Numbered from the stretch's first letter, positions 34,733 to 44,912 are shown. The stretch is DNA of 64,000 bases from JABMQB01 sp963677475 (GCA_963677475.2 CAXXQD010000015.1:1-64000); one strand, 5' to 3'. Program-made: numbers and translations. Notes: a model not told the origin generated them from the sequence alone.

Positions 34733-37700
34733 ATGATGCAAAAGAGATTACCTCAAGAACAGGGTTTATATAATCCTGCGAATGAACATGATAACTGCGG
34801 GATAGGATTTGTGGCCCATATTAAAGGAAAACCTTCACATAATATTGTGGAGCGTGGTCTGGAAGTGTTAGCGAACATGGACCACAGGGGTGCTACCAGC
34901 GCTGATAATGCAACAGGTGATGGGGCAGGTATTCTAATGCAAATTCCTCATGAGTTTATAACCAAAACGTTAAATGTCAATGTTGGCGTAAAAGGGCAGT
35001 ATGGAACTGGCTTGGTATTCTTGCCAAAAGATGAAAATGAAGCTGGTAAATGCCTTGATATCCTCAATAAAAATATTGAAGCTGAAGGCCTTACTTTGGT
35101 TGGGTACCGTGATGTTCCTGTGGATAGTTCTGCACCTGGGGAGATTGCTAAAACTACTGAACCCTGTGTTAAGCAAGTTTTTATTAAAGGAAACCTTGAG
35201 CAGGATGCATTAGAGCGTAAGTTATATTTGGTACGCAAATTAACAGAAAGAGAAATAAGAGAATCAGATGTTGATTGCGATAAATGTTATTATCAGCCAA
35301 GTTTATCGTGTAAGACAATAATTTACAAGGGGATGCTTACGCCGGATCAATTGAGGGAGTATTTTCTTGACCTTCAAAACCCGGAGTTTAAAAGTGCAAT
35401 TGCATTGGTACATTCACGCTTTAGTACTAATACCTTTCCTACATGGGATTTGGCTCAGCCTTTTCGAATGTTAGCGCACAATGGTGAAATTAATACTGTT
35501 CGCGGTAACCGTTTATGGATGCAGGCACGTGAAGCACTTATGAAATCGGAAGTGTATGGTGAAGACCTTAAAAAATTGCTCCCGGTGATCGAACCCGGCA
35601 AATCCGATTCAGCATCGTTTGATAATGTGTTGGAATTTCTGCACATGACAGGTAGGTCGTTGCCTCATGCATTGTGTATGATGATCCCTGAATCTTTTAA
35701 TGAGAAAAACCCAATCCCGGATAGCCTAAAAGCTTTTTACGAATACCATTCAACAATTATGGAGCCATGGGACGGACCAGCTTCAATGGTGTTTTCTGAT
35801 GGTAGGTACATTGGTGGGACACTTGATAGGAATGGATTAAGGCCATCCAGGTATGTGATTACAAAGAACGATTTAATTGTAATGGGCTCAGAAGTTGGGG
35901 TTCAAACTTTTAAAGCGGAAGATATTAAAGAAAAAGGCCGTTTAAGGCCAGGAAAAATATTATTGGTCGATACCCAACTGGGTATCATTATTCCAGACCA
36001 CGAAGTAAAAGACCAATTAAGTAAAAGAAATCCTTATCAAATGTGGTTAAAAGAAAACCGCACATTGATGAGCGATATTAAAGTGAAACAACGGGTACCT
36101 TCCGAAATGGAGGACTTTGAAGTTTTCTCTAAGATTTTTGGTTACACCAAAGAAGACATGTATGAGCTTATTAAGAGTATGTGTGCTGCAGGTGCCGAGC
36201 CAACAGGATCAATGGGTAACGATACACCATTGGCTGTTTTCTCAGATAAGCCTAAAAGGTTCTTCGATTATTTCAAACAGGTATTTGCACAGGTAACAAA
36301 TCCTGCCATCGACCCAATTAGGGAAGGGCTGGTAATGTCACTTACAAATTATATTGGATCTTTAAGTTCAAATATTTTAATTGAAACCCCAGAGCATAGC
36401 AAACTTATTAAATTCAGGAGCCCGATAATTACCAATACCGACCTTGGAAAAATAAAAGACCTTAAGGATGAGATGTTTACACATCGTACAATTCCAATGG
36501 TATTCCCGGCAAATGGGGGTGTGGAAGCGTTCAAAAAAGCGTTTAACGAAATGCTTGAAAAAGCAGAGGCTGCGGTTGATGACGAAAAGAATTATATCAT
36601 CCTGACCGACAGGTCGGTTTCAAAAGATACGGCACCAATACCTTCATTGTTGGCAGTGGCAGCGGTTCATCACCACCTTATTAATGCTAAGAAAAGAATG
36701 CAGGTTGGGCTTATTGTTGAAACAGCCGAAGCGCGAGAAATTAACCACTTTGCATTATTGTTGGGTTATGGCGCATCTGTAGTAAATCCTTATCTGGCTT
36801 TTGCTGCCATTGATCAAATGGTTAAAGGAGGAAAAATTGAATTGGAGTATAAAGATGCCCGTAAAAACTACATCAAAGCAATCGATAAAGGACTGCTTAA
36901 AGTGTTATCAAAAATGGGAATTTCTACTTTAAGAAGTTACCACGGAGCACAGGTATTTGAATCTATTGGCGTGAGCCGTGAGCTAATTCAAAAATACTTT
37001 ACAGGAACAGCAACAAAAATTGATGGAATCGGTTTCGAGGAAATCTACAAGGAAACAATGATGTTCCACGAAGAAGCATTTGTTGTTGACAATACCCCTG
37101 AACCATTCAGGTTTGAAAGTGGTGGTGTTTATGAGTGGAGAAAATATGGCGAGCATCATGCTTGGAATCCGGAATCTGTTGGATTGCTGCAATGGGCAAC
37201 ACGCACCAACGACTACAGCAAATATAAAGAATTCAGCAAATTGGTGGATGAGCAAAATAAAAAACCTGCTTTCATCCGGAGCTGTTTCAAATTTAAGAAA
37301 AACCCAATTCCGATTGAAGAAGTTGAGCCAATTGAAAATATTATGGCACGCTTTGTAACAGGGGCAATGTCTTATGGTTCGATAAGTAAAGAAGCACACG
37401 AAGCTTTAGCCATAACCATGAACACAATTGGTGGGCGAAGCAATACAGGAGAAGGAGGAGAAGATCCAAGTCGTTTTGGAACCAATAAAAACAGTAAGAT
37501 TAAGCAAGTTGCCTCTGGTAGGTTTGGGGTAACCAATAATTATCTGGTAAACGCCGATGAGCTTCAAATTAAAGTTGCCCAGGGAGCAAAACCCGGAGAA
37601 GGTGGTCAGTTGCCAGGGTATAAAGTGAATAAAATTATTGCTAAAACAAGGAATTCCACACCTGGTATTACCTTGATTTCGCCACCACCTCACCACGATA

Positions 37701-39256
37701 TATATTCGATTGAAGATCTTGCACAGTTGATCTATGATTTAAAAATTACCAATCCAACTGCAAAAGTTTCTGTGAAACTTGTGTCTGAAGATGGTGTTGG
37801 AACAATTGCAGCAGGTGTATCAAAAGCTTTCTCTGATATTATTATCATTGCCGGAGGCGATGGTGGTACAGGGGCAAGTCCTGCGAGTTCAATTAAACAC
37901 GCTGGTTTGCCTGTTGAGTTAGGTATTGCTGAAACACAACAAACCTTGGTTTTAAATAACCTCAGGGGAAGGGTAAAACTTCAGGTTGATGGTCAGCTTA
38001 AAACAGGTCGCGATGTAGTGTCGCTTGCATGCCTTGGTGGTGAAGAATTTGGATTCTCTACCTCTGCGCTAATCGTTTTAGGCTGTATCATGATGCGGAA
38101 GTGCCATATGAATACTTGTCCTGCAGGTATTGCAACTCAAGATAAAAAACTGAGAAAAAGGTTCATTGGTAAAGCAGAATATACAGTTAATTATTTCAAA
38201 TTTATCGCTCAGGAAATCAGGGAATACCTTGCAGAAATGGGAATGAAAACATTTGACGAGATTGTTGGGCGTACAGATCTATTGGAAGTAGATCAAGACG
38301 TGATCAACTGGAAAATGAAGAATGTTGATTTCGCCAAACTACTTTACATGCCGGAAGAGGCTAAAACAAATGCTATTCATAATACGCATTTGAATACGCA
38401 AGAATCAAAAGGGCATATTGACCTTGACCTAATCAGTTCTTCAGCCAAAGCAATTCAGGCAGGTGAAAAAGTATGGATTTCACATAAAATTATTAATGTT
38501 GACCGTACCACTGGGGCAATGCTTTCAGGAAAAGTATCGAAGCAATATGGTGAAGAAGGCCTTCCTAACGATACCATTAACTGTACTTTCCATGGAACTG
38601 CAGGCCAGAGTTTTGGAGCCTTCCTTGCAAAAGGAATTACCTTCCGCCTCGAAGGAGATTGTAACGACTATATTGGGAAAGGACTATCAGGTGGTAAAAT
38701 TATTGTGGTGCCACCAACAGGGTCAACATTTAAACCAGAGGATAATATCATCATTGGAAACACTTCATTCTATGGAGCAACCAGAGGTGAAGCCTATATC
38801 AGGGGAGTTGCCGGTGAGCGTTTCTGTGTAAGGAATTCAGGTGCAAACACCGTAATTGAAGGTACGGGCGACCACTGCTGTGAATACATGACCGGTGGTA
38901 GGGTAGTAGTGCTCGGTAAAACCGGACGTAATTTTGCTGCTGGTATGAGTGGTGGTATTGCTTATGTATTGGATGAAAATGGGGATTTTGATTATTACTG
39001 TAATAAAGGATTGGTTGATTTATTACCTGTTGAGGATAAAGCCGATGTAAACGAACTGCAGGGAATGATCAATAAACACCTTATTTATACGCAAAGTACC
39101 CTGGCTTCTAAAATTCTTACCAATTGGGATGAGTACTTACCGAAGTTTGTAAAAGTCATTCCTTTCGAATACAAAAAAGTATTGGAAGAATTAAAATTGA
39201 AGGAACTTCAGAAAAAATTACAACTTACGAAAGAAGAGACTTCACGCCACGAGTAA
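34733..39256 (+). CDS. gltB: Glutamate synthase large subunit
   Basis: Transfers the amide of glutamine to 2-oxoglutarate to give two glutamates. The 1507 residues have all domains: N-terminal Ntn glutaminase with the catalytic Cys22 in HDNCGIGFV (exposed after propeptide removal), the central domain, the FMN-binding synthase barrel with GGRSNTGEGGEDPSRF and the DGGTGASP phosphate site, three cluster Cys in CIMMRKCHMNTCPAGI, and the GXG beta-helix C-terminus. A second ATG is at codon 2. It pairs with gltD 50 bases later. Glutamate made here feeds the arg and pro genes. Confidence 0.97.
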   Translation: MMQKRLPQEQGLYNPANEHDNCGIGFVAHIKGKPSHNIVERGLEVLANMDHRGATSADNATGDGAGILMQIPHEFITKTLNVNVGVKGQYGTGLVFLPKDENEAGKCLDILNKNIEAEGLTLVGYRDVPVDSSAPGEIAKTTEPCVKQVFIKGNLEQDALERKLYLVRKLTEREIRESDVDCDKCYYQPSLSCKTIIYKGMLTPDQLREYFLDLQNPEFKSAIALVHSRFSTNTFPTWDLAQPFRMLAHNGEINTVRGNRLWMQAREALMKSEVYGEDLKKLLPVIEPGKSDSASFDNVLEFLHMTGRSLPHALCMMIPESFNEKNPIPDSLKAFYEYHSTIMEPWDGPASMVFSDGRYIGGTLDRNGLRPSRYVITKNDLIVMGSEVGVQTFKAEDIKEKGRLRPGKILLVDTQLGIIIPDHEVKDQLSKRNPYQMWLKENRTLMSDIKVKQRVPSEMEDFEVFSKIFGYTKEDMYELIKSMCAAGAEPTGSMGNDTPLAVFSDKPKRFFDYFKQVFAQVTNPAIDPIREGLVMSLTNYIGSLSSNILIETPEHSKLIKFRSPIITNTDLGKIKDLKDEMFTHRTIPMVFPANGGVEAFKKAFNEMLEKAEAAVDDEKNYIILTDRSVSKDTAPIPSLLAVAAVHHHLINAKKRMQVGLIVETAEAREINHFALLLGYGASVVNPYLAFAAIDQMVKGGKIELEYKDARKNYIKAIDKGLLKVLSKMGISTLRSYHGAQVFESIGVSRELIQKYFTGTATKIDGIGFEEIYKETMMFHEEAFVVDNTPEPFRFESGGVYEWRKYGEHHAWNPESVGLLQWATRTNDYSKYKEFSKLVDEQNKKPAFIRSCFKFKKNPIPIEEVEPIENIMARFVTGAMSYGSISKEAHEALAITMNTIGGRSNTGEGGEDPSRFGTNKNSKIKQVASGRFGVTNNYLVNADELQIKVAQGAKPGEGGQLPGYKVNKIIAKTRNSTPGITLISPPPHHDIYSIEDLAQLIYDLKITNPTAKVSVKLVSEDGVGTIAAGVSKAFSDIIIIAGGDGGTGASPASSIKHAGLPVELGIAETQQTLVLNNLRGRVKLQVDGQLKTGRDVVSLACLGGEEFGFSTSALIVLGCIMMRKCHMNTCPAGIATQDKKLRKRFIGKAEYTVNYFKFIAQEIREYLAEMGMKTFDEIVGRTDLLEVDQDVINWKMKNVDFAKLLYMPEEAKTNAIHNTHLNTQESKGHIDLDLISSSAKAIQAGEKVWISHKIINVDRTTGAMLSGKVSKQYGEEGLPNDTINCTFHGTAGQSFGAFLAKGITFRLEGDCNDYIGKGLSGGKIIVVPPTGSTFKPEDNIIIGNTSFYGATRGEAYIRGVAGERFCVRNSGANTVIEGTGDHCCEYMTGGRVVVLGKTGRNFAAGMSGGIAYVLDENGDFDYYCNKGLVDLLPVEDKADVNELQGMINKHLIYTQSTLASKILTNWDEYLPKFVKVIPFEYKKVLEELKLKELQKKLQLTKEETSRHE

Positions 39257-39306
39257 GAGTTAGCGAGTATTAAAACATTTAGAAGAAAATTAAATTTATT
39301 ATAGAT

Positions 39307-40728
39307 ATGGGAGATCCAAAAGGTTTCATGACAGTACCCAGAAAAGAGGGTGGTTATCGTCCAAAAAACGAAAGGATTTACGACTATGGAGAGGTTGAAC
39401 AAACCTTAAACGAAGAGGATAGGAAATTACAGGCATCCAGGTGTATGGATTGCGGAATTCCATTTTGCCACTGGGGGTGCCCTGTAGGAAGTAAAATTCC
39501 TGAATGGCAGGATTCATTGTACAGGGCTAATTTTAAAGAAGCATATTATATATTACATTCCACCAATAGTTTTCCGGAATTTACAGGAAGGGTTTGCCCG
39601 GCACCATGTGAAAAATCGTGTGTGTTGGCAATTCACGAAGAAGCAGTGACCATTCGCGAAAATGAATGTGCAACTGTTGAGAAAGCCTTCGAAGCAGGTG
39701 CAATTGTTGCTAACCCTCCAAAAACCAGAACAGGTAAAAAAGTGGCGGTGATAGGTTCCGGTCCAGCAGGTTTGTCGGCTGCCGACTTGTTAAACAAAGC
39801 CGGGCATTTGGTGACCGTTTTTGAGAAAAACGATGCCATTGGTGGTCTTTTAAGATATGGTATCCCTGATTTTAAACTGAATAAAGGTATTATCGATCGT
39901 CGCTTAAATATTTTTGTGGATGAAGGAATTATCTTCAAAACAAATGTAAATGTTGGTGTTGATATCACTAAAGAGGAGCTTCTGAAGGAATTTGATGCAG
40001 TTGTTTTGGCTATTGGTGCCGAAAAACCAAGAGACCTGCAAGTAGAAGGCCGGGATTTGGAAGGTGTACATTATGCTATGGATTTTTTAATGCAGCAAAA
40101 TAAACATGTTGCCGGACAAACCATCCCTGAAGAGGAAAGAATTGCTGCAAAAGATAAGAAAGTTTTGGTAATTGGTGGTGGAGATACAGGTTCCGATTGT
40201 GTTGGGACTTCCATTAGGCAAAAAGCCGAATCGGTTATCCAAATTGAAATATTGCCAAAACCACCGGAAAAACGGTTGGATTCAAATCCATGGCCATACT
40301 GGCCAAATACTTTACGCACTTCCAGCTCTCATAAGGAAGGTTGCGAAAGGCGCTGGAGCTTAAACACCAAACGTTTAATTGGCGAAAACGGTGTGTTGAA
40401 GCAAGCTGAGCTTATTACCGTGGAGTGGAGCAAAAACGAAAGCGGAGCATGGACAATGAATGAAGTTGCAGGAAGCAACGAAATTATTGATGTTGATTTG
40501 GTTTTATTATCGATGGGATTTACTCAACCAGTTCATGTTGGTTTACTGGATAGCCTTGGTGTAGAATACGATGGTAGGGGTAATGTAAAAATCAACGAAC
40601 AAAAACAAACTTCGGTTGATAAAGTTTTTGCTGCCGGTGATGTTGAACGTGGTGCAAGCCTTGTGGTTCATGCAATCCAGTGTGGTAAAATTGCAGCTGC
40701 AAACGTAGATGTATTTTTAAGGTCCTAA
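39307..40728 (+). CDS. gltD: Glutamate synthase small subunit
   Basis: The NAD(P)H-oxidising partner of GltB. The 473 residues have N-terminal [4Fe-4S] Cys clusters (CMDCGIPFCHWGCPVG and CPAPCEKSC), FAD-binding GSGPAGLSAADLL (near 150), NAD(P)H-binding IGGGDTGSDCVGTS (near 293) and a C-terminal FAAGDVERGASLVVHAI FAD motif. Length is normal. A long imperfect hairpin (40777-40860) follows about 50 bases downstream and may end the operon. Confidence 0.97.
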   Translation: MGDPKGFMTVPRKEGGYRPKNERIYDYGEVEQTLNEEDRKLQASRCMDCGIPFCHWGCPVGSKIPEWQDSLYRANFKEAYYILHSTNSFPEFTGRVCPAPCEKSCVLAIHEEAVTIRENECATVEKAFEAGAIVANPPKTRTGKKVAVIGSGPAGLSAADLLNKAGHLVTVFEKNDAIGGLLRYGIPDFKLNKGIIDRRLNIFVDEGIIFKTNVNVGVDITKEELLKEFDAVVLAIGAEKPRDLQVEGRDLEGVHYAMDFLMQQNKHVAGQTIPEEERIAAKDKKVLVIGGGDTGSDCVGTSIRQKAESVIQIEILPKPPEKRLDSNPWPYWPNTLRTSSSHKEGCERRWSLNTKRLIGENGVLKQAELITVEWSKNESGAWTMNEVAGSNEIIDVDLVLLSMGFTQPVHVGLLDSLGVEYDGRGNVKINEQKQTSVDKVFAAGDVERGASLVVHAIQCGKIAAANVDVFLRS

Positions 40729-40776
40729 AAAAAGTAGGCATACAAGATATTAAAGGTGCAGTTTTTCATAGAATGT

Positions 40777-40866
40777 GGTTGCCGAAAGTAATACGCCATT
40801 TCAGAATATAGTAGGCTACAGACCTAAGGTATGACGTAAAGGTATTACGAGTAGGCAACCATTTTT
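40777..40866 (+). terminator. Long imperfect hairpin after gltD, possible terminator or repeat
   Basis: GGTTGCC (40777-40783) and a GTAATAC segment pair with GGTATTAC (40841-40848) and GGCAACC (40854-40860) over a long loop, followed by ATTTTTC. The size exceeds a usual terminator, so a mobile-repeat remnant is also possible. Confidence 0.4.
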
Positions 40867-40898
40867 CTTTTTGGTTCGATTCCTCAAATTATAAACTT

Positions 40899-41822
40899 TT
40901 ACTCGGCAAGAGGGATTTCATTTGGTCTTTTGTGTTTCCATCTTCGGTGCGACCATAGATAAAATTCAGGAGCTTCCTTAATTGTTTCTTCCAATTTTCT
41001 CGCATAAGCGAGCATAATATCGTGTTCCTTCGTCTCTTTTGGTTCCTTTACTAATTCATGGAAATATACTTCGTAGTGCCCTCTTTTTATTTTTCTCATT
41101 ACCGAAATAAAAACAGGTTGATTGGTTTTTTGGGCTATTTTTTCGGCGCCATTAAAAAATCCGGTTTCCTGATTTAAGAAACTTGTCCAGAATTTGGTTG
41201 TTGGATGTGGGCTTTGATCTGCCAAGAGCCATAAAATGGCTGGCTTTTCACCTTGGTGAAAGCTGATTGTTGCCCGGCCCTGTTTATGAACTGGTATAAG
41301 TATGCTTCCCCATTTTGCCCTTAGGTTAACCATAAAATCTTCCAAAGCTTTATTGCCCCTAACAGGGTTATATATTGCCAGGTTTTGATGTTGAACTTTG
41401 TGTTGAAGATAGCATGGCCACTCCCAATTATTATAATGCATGGCAAGTAAAATAATGCTTTTACCCTCCTTGAAATAGTCGTTAAAAACCTCGTAATTTG
41501 GTAAAAAAACCCGCTTTTCAAAAACTTTGCCCGACATGCTATAGGTCTTAATTGTTTCAACAGTTAAATCACAAAAATGCCGATAAAATTTTTTGGTGAT
41601 TATATGGATTTCTTCATCGGTTTTTTCGGGGAATGAATTCCTAAGGTTCTCCGTAATTACTTTTTTACGGTATTTTACAACTTTCCCAACCAACAAATAC
41701 ATAAAATCAGAGAATCCATAAAGAACCCAAAATGGCAGGTGCGAAATAAACCTTAACACCAGTACGCCAAGCCCGTTAATTATCTTTTGAAATATATTTT
41801 CGTGGTACCTTTTATCCAGCAT
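40899..41822 (-). CDS. Lipid A-type acyltransferase (LpxL/HtrB family), copy 1
   Basis: A 307-residue inner-membrane acyltransferase. One N-terminal hydrophobic segment is followed by the catalytic HX4E motif HYNNWEW (near residue 123), and by DQSPHPTTKFWTSFLNQETGFF, typical of the family that adds secondary acyl chains to lipid A. It follows a second copy by three bases and shares with it YRKKV, LRNSFPEK, FWxxFLNQET and YLWSHRRWKHxRP, so the pair is a tandem duplication. Exact acyl position is unknown. Confidence 0.88.
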   Translation of the reverse strand: MLDKRYHENIFQKIINGLGVLVLRFISHLPFWVLYGFSDFMYLLVGKVVKYRKKVITENLRNSFPEKTDEEIHIITKKFYRHFCDLTVETIKTYSMSGKVFEKRVFLPNYEVFNDYFKEGKSIILLAMHYNNWEWPCYLQHKVQHQNLAIYNPVRGNKALEDFMVNLRAKWGSILIPVHKQGRATISFHQGEKPAILWLLADQSPHPTTKFWTSFLNQETGFFNGAEKIAQKTNQPVFISVMRKIKRGHYEVYFHELVKEPKETKEHDIMLAYARKLEETIKEAPEFYLWSHRRWKHKRPNEIPLAE

Positions 41823-41825
41823 AAT

Positions 41826-42740
41826 TTAATTTGTAATTGGTTGGTATAATGGAATGTTTGCCGGTCGCTGGTGTTTCCATCTTCGGTGCGACCATAAATA
41901 ATACTCAGGGTTCTCCCTGACAAGCTTTTCAACCCGTTGCGAGTAAGCATACAATAGCTCCTCATTAGTTAAATCAGCCGGGTTTTCAATTAAAAGTTCT
42001 ATCCTTACTTTATATCTTCCACGTGCTGTTTTTTCCATATAATAGAAAAAAACGGGATCGTTGGGGTGTTTTAATACCAATTTTCCCGGTCCCGGAAAAT
42101 AGGCGGTTTCCTGATTTAAAAATACACACCAAAACTTGCTGTTCTTTTTAGGGGTTTGGTCGGCAACAAGTAAAGTTAAAGTAAGCTCTTTGTCTTCTTT
42201 ACAAGCCAATAACTTTTTATATATCCTTTTGGTGGAAACAAGATCTGCCCCATATTCCGATCGTAATTGATTAATATATGCATCGTATTTTAGGTTTCGC
42301 TGAGGATTATAAACCAATAATGTTTTATGTTTTGCCCGAGTTGGAAAAACTTTAACCCATTCCCAATTGCCAAAATGAGTGGACAACAGAAAGATACTTT
42401 TCCCCTCGTCGAAATAACGGTTTAGTTCTTCAATTTCCGTTAAATCCATTCGCTGCTCAACACTGTTTTTCCCTTTTCCGAACCGCGAAACCGATTCTAT
42501 AAATATGTCGCAAAGGTTTTTATAATATTTTCGGGAAATCTCTTTTAATTCGTCATCAGGTTTTTCGGGGAAGGAATTTTTTAGATTATTCCAAACTACT
42601 TTTTTTCGATATCCAGAAATATAATAAAGAAAAAAGAACAGCGTGTCAGAAAGCAAAAACAGGCAACTGAATGAAAGCTTGGAAATTAGCTTTAAAAGCC
42701 ATATTCCATAGGTTGAAGATATGTTCTGAATTCGTGACAT
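41826..42740 (-). CDS. Lipid A-type acyltransferase (LpxL/HtrB family), copy 2
   Basis: A 304-residue relative of the downstream gene, with the HX4E motif HFGNWEW, VADQTPKKNSKFWCVFLNQETAYF and YLWSHRRWKHQRP near the C-terminus. The start at 42740 (MSRIQNIS) is supported by a promoter just upstream; the frame is open 11 codons further. It is the first gene of the two-gene operon. Different second-shell residues from copy 1 suggest different acceptors or chain lengths. Confidence 0.87.
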   Translation of the reverse strand: MSRIQNISSTYGIWLLKLISKLSFSCLFLLSDTLFFFLYYISGYRKKVVWNNLKNSFPEKPDDELKEISRKYYKNLCDIFIESVSRFGKGKNSVEQRMDLTEIEELNRYFDEGKSIFLLSTHFGNWEWVKVFPTRAKHKTLLVYNPQRNLKYDAYINQLRSEYGADLVSTKRIYKKLLACKEDKELTLTLLVADQTPKKNSKFWCVFLNQETAYFPGPGKLVLKHPNDPVFFYYMEKTARGRYKVRIELLIENPADLTNEELLYAYSQRVEKLVRENPEYYLWSHRRWKHQRPANIPLYQPITN

Positions 42741-42752
42741 TAATTTGAAATA

Positions 42753-42784
42753 CGAAGTTAAATAAATTACCATTCCTGCTCAAA
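42753..42784 (-). promoter_or_regulatory. Probable promoter of the acyltransferase pair
   Basis: On the minus strand TTTG (42784-42781), 20 bases, TAACTTCG (42760-42753), one mismatch from TAnnTTTG. This places the transcription start about ten bases before the chosen ATG. Confidence 0.45.
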
Positions 42785-42964
42785 AAAATTACCTTATAAA
42801 TGGAATTAATGTTTATTCATATAATTCCTCATGGCTTGCTACGGGGATAGTCAACTTTAAGAATTTTCTTTATTTTGACCAGTATTTACAATAAAGGGTT
42901 TATTTTTACTACCGCATTTAAAATTTGCAACCGTTAGTTGAAAAGCCAAAAAATAAACAATTAA

Positions 42965-43747
42965 ATGAATAAAATGAAGAAAACCCTTAGCCTGATCTGT
43001 TTGATAATTTCTTTAAATACGCACGCTCAAACACTTTTAATAGCGCACCGTGGCGCATCGAATTTGGCACCTGAAAATACATTGGCAGCAGCTAAATTAG
43101 GATGGGAGCTCGGTGCTGATGCCGTTGAAGTTGATATACATATGAGCCTTGATAACAGGGTTATGGCAATTCACGATAAAACGACCAACCGAACCTGCCT
43201 AGGGAAAAATTTTACGATTGCCAAAGCACCTTCCATGTTGTTGCGTGATTTGGATGCTGGTTCTAAGTTTGGAAGTGAATTTAAAGGTGAAAAGATTCCC
43301 TTTTTAGAAGAACTTATTCAGGCAATCCCCGAAAATAAAAAGCTGGTTGTTGAAATAAAATGCGATAAAGAGGTTGTGCATCAGCTTATTCGGATAGTTG
43401 GAAATAGTAACAAACAAGAACAATTGGTATTTATTGCCTTTGATTTTAAAACGATAGTTGCAACCAAAGAAGCGTTTCCAGATAACGAATGTTATTGGTT
43501 GAGCGAATCAAAATCGGCAGTTAAAAAGAATATTCATAAAGTAAAGCAAGCTAAACTTGATGGCATTAATCTTTCTTATAAGATTATCGATCAGGAAATA
43601 GTGGAATTGGCAAAAGAAAATAATTTGCGGGTATTATCATGGACCATTGATGATCCAAAAGAAGCCCAGCGATTGATTGAATTGGGCGTCGAGGCCATCA
43701 CAACCAACCGTCCGAAGTGGCTTAAAGATGAACTTTCTTTGAATTAA
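42965..43747 (+). CDS. Exported glycerophosphodiester phosphodiesterase
   Basis: Hydrolyses glycerophosphodiesters to glycerol-3-phosphate and an alcohol. The 260 residues have a signal peptide (to about residue 21, THAQ), then the GDPD core: AHRGASNLAPENTLAA with the catalytic His/Arg and Glu, AVEVDIHMS with metal-binding Glu/Asp, and a second catalytic His in MAIHDKTTNRT. C-terminal RVLSWTIDD and AITTNRPKWL are typical. Alternative ATG at 42974. Export suggests scavenging of phospholipid breakdown products. Confidence 0.93.
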   Translation: MNKMKKTLSLICLIISLNTHAQTLLIAHRGASNLAPENTLAAAKLGWELGADAVEVDIHMSLDNRVMAIHDKTTNRTCLGKNFTIAKAPSMLLRDLDAGSKFGSEFKGEKIPFLEELIQAIPENKKLVVEIKCDKEVVHQLIRIVGNSNKQEQLVFIAFDFKTIVATKEAFPDNECYWLSESKSAVKKNIHKVKQAKLDGINLSYKIIDQEIVELAKENNLRVLSWTIDDPKEAQRLIELGVEAITTNRPKWLKDELSLN

Positions 43748-43773
43748 CGTAATTTTGAGAAGATGTAAATGGT

Positions 43774-43810
43774 TATCATTCTGAACGAAATGAGGAACCC
43801 TGCCAGTTTT
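43774..43810 (+). repeat. Possible degenerate intergenic repeat
   Basis: ATCATTCTGAACGAAATGAG followed by GAACCCTG resembles the GTCATTCTGAACGAAATGAAG-type sequences interspersed in Bacteroidota; a related start is at 21152. It lies between two convergent genes. Confidence 0.35.
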
Positions 43811-43886
43811 AGGATTAAGTCATGTTTGTGCCTTTTCAAACCCCTAGATAACAGTAGTTATTTGCTTAAACATATATTACCAACCA

Positions 43887-44741
43887 CTATTTTGGACGTG
43901 CAACCATAATACCGGTTGCCCTGCTAAGTGAATTTAAATATTCAACCAGCGTTTTCTCCGTAATCACAACTTTCTTTTTATCGGATGAAGCATGCATCAT
44001 GTAAACCCTGCCATCTTTTTTGACGATCATTCCAACATGCATAATGTCCAAGCCGAAGATATTGCTTGTTATTCCAATAATATCGCCATTCATTAATTGC
44101 TCTTCGATGGAAGAAATGTTTTCCTTTGGAATATAATACTTTACACGCTGGTTAATTTCTTGTTCCTGTTGTTTGATGAGTGGAATTAGTGCGGGGTTGT
44201 TTTTAAGCTGTTTATAGCTGTTCGGGTGGGTACTCATAAAATTAACTTCGTTTGCCAATACCGATGCAGAAATCTGTGATGTAATGTCTTCAACGAACCC
44301 TTTTTGGTGGTTTTCGTATATCCAATCGCTAAAATAATGCAGCCTTGAAGTATAGTCCGTTATTTTTTTATTTCGGTAACGAATTGCAGTTAATTCATTT
44401 GTAAAGGTATCAAATCCAGGATTTTCATTTCTGATAGTATTACATATTGCAAGGCAATTGTCAATAAAGGTATTGCAATCAAATTCGTGCAAATTCACGA
44501 CCAGCATTTCTGTTTCGTTTATTTCCAATGTATGCGCAACATAGGGTGTGCCTAAAAACGATTTGCCAATAGTCATCATTAAATCGGATATAGGGATTTT
44601 TTCTTCGGCAAATTTATCAATGGTATTATCCAAGATTTCAACATCACGGGTATGAAAACTTAGGCTATCCGAATTATCGGGTTTGCTCAAACAAGCAACT
44701 GCAAGAAATGGCAATAACAGGATAAGAATATAATAACGCAT
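43887..44741 (-). CDS. DUF1460 lipoprotein (putative cell-wall amidase, NlpC/P60-like)
   Basis: A 284-residue protein with lipobox LAVAC (Cys17 of MRYYILILLLPFLAVAC). The DUF1460 domain has the presumed nucleophile in FDCNTFID and the presumed His in LDIMHVGMIVKKDG, with GTPYVAHTLE upstream, a papain-like arrangement as in NlpC/P60 enzymes. Known members hydrolyse muropeptides (N-acetylmuramyl-L-alanine amidase type). The ATG at 44741 gives a clean lipoprotein signal; the frame reaches ten codons further upstream. It is transcribed after the cold-shock gene with a gap of about 220 bases. Confidence 0.87.
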   Translation of the reverse strand: MRYYILILLLPFLAVACLSKPDNSDSLSFHTRDVEILDNTIDKFAEEKIPISDLMMTIGKSFLGTPYVAHTLEINETEMLVVNLHEFDCNTFIDNCLAICNTIRNENPGFDTFTNELTAIRYRNKKITDYTSRLHYFSDWIYENHQKGFVEDITSQISASVLANEVNFMSTHPNSYKQLKNNPALIPLIKQQEQEINQRVKYYIPKENISSIEEQLMNGDIIGITSNIFGLDIMHVGMIVKKDGRVYMMHASSDKKKVVITEKTLVEYLNSLSRATGIMVARPK

Positions 44742-44890
44742 GCTATCTATTTTGGAACTAAAATTACGCATTCTGAGGAGATTGAAAGATTATTGTTGAA
44801 AGGTATACATACAAACTTTCACAGTAAGGGGAAAGCTGGCGTTTGCTTGATGTAATAATTTGATAATTTAATATTCCCCTAATATATTAC

Positions 44891-44912
44891 ATCCTGCCCG
44901 GATTGGCAGGAT
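44891..44912. repeat. Perfect hairpin between the cold-shock gene and DUF1460
   Basis: ATCCTGCC-CGGATT-GGCAGGAT, an 8-base GC-rich stem without a T-run on either strand, located 48 bases after the cold-shock stop codon. May be an mRNA end-protecting structure. Confidence 0.4.

Noticed and set aside
40860..40890. GGTTCGATTCC near 40873 as a tRNA T-arm
   Set aside because: The flanking bases do not pair and there is no acceptor or anticodon arm upstream.
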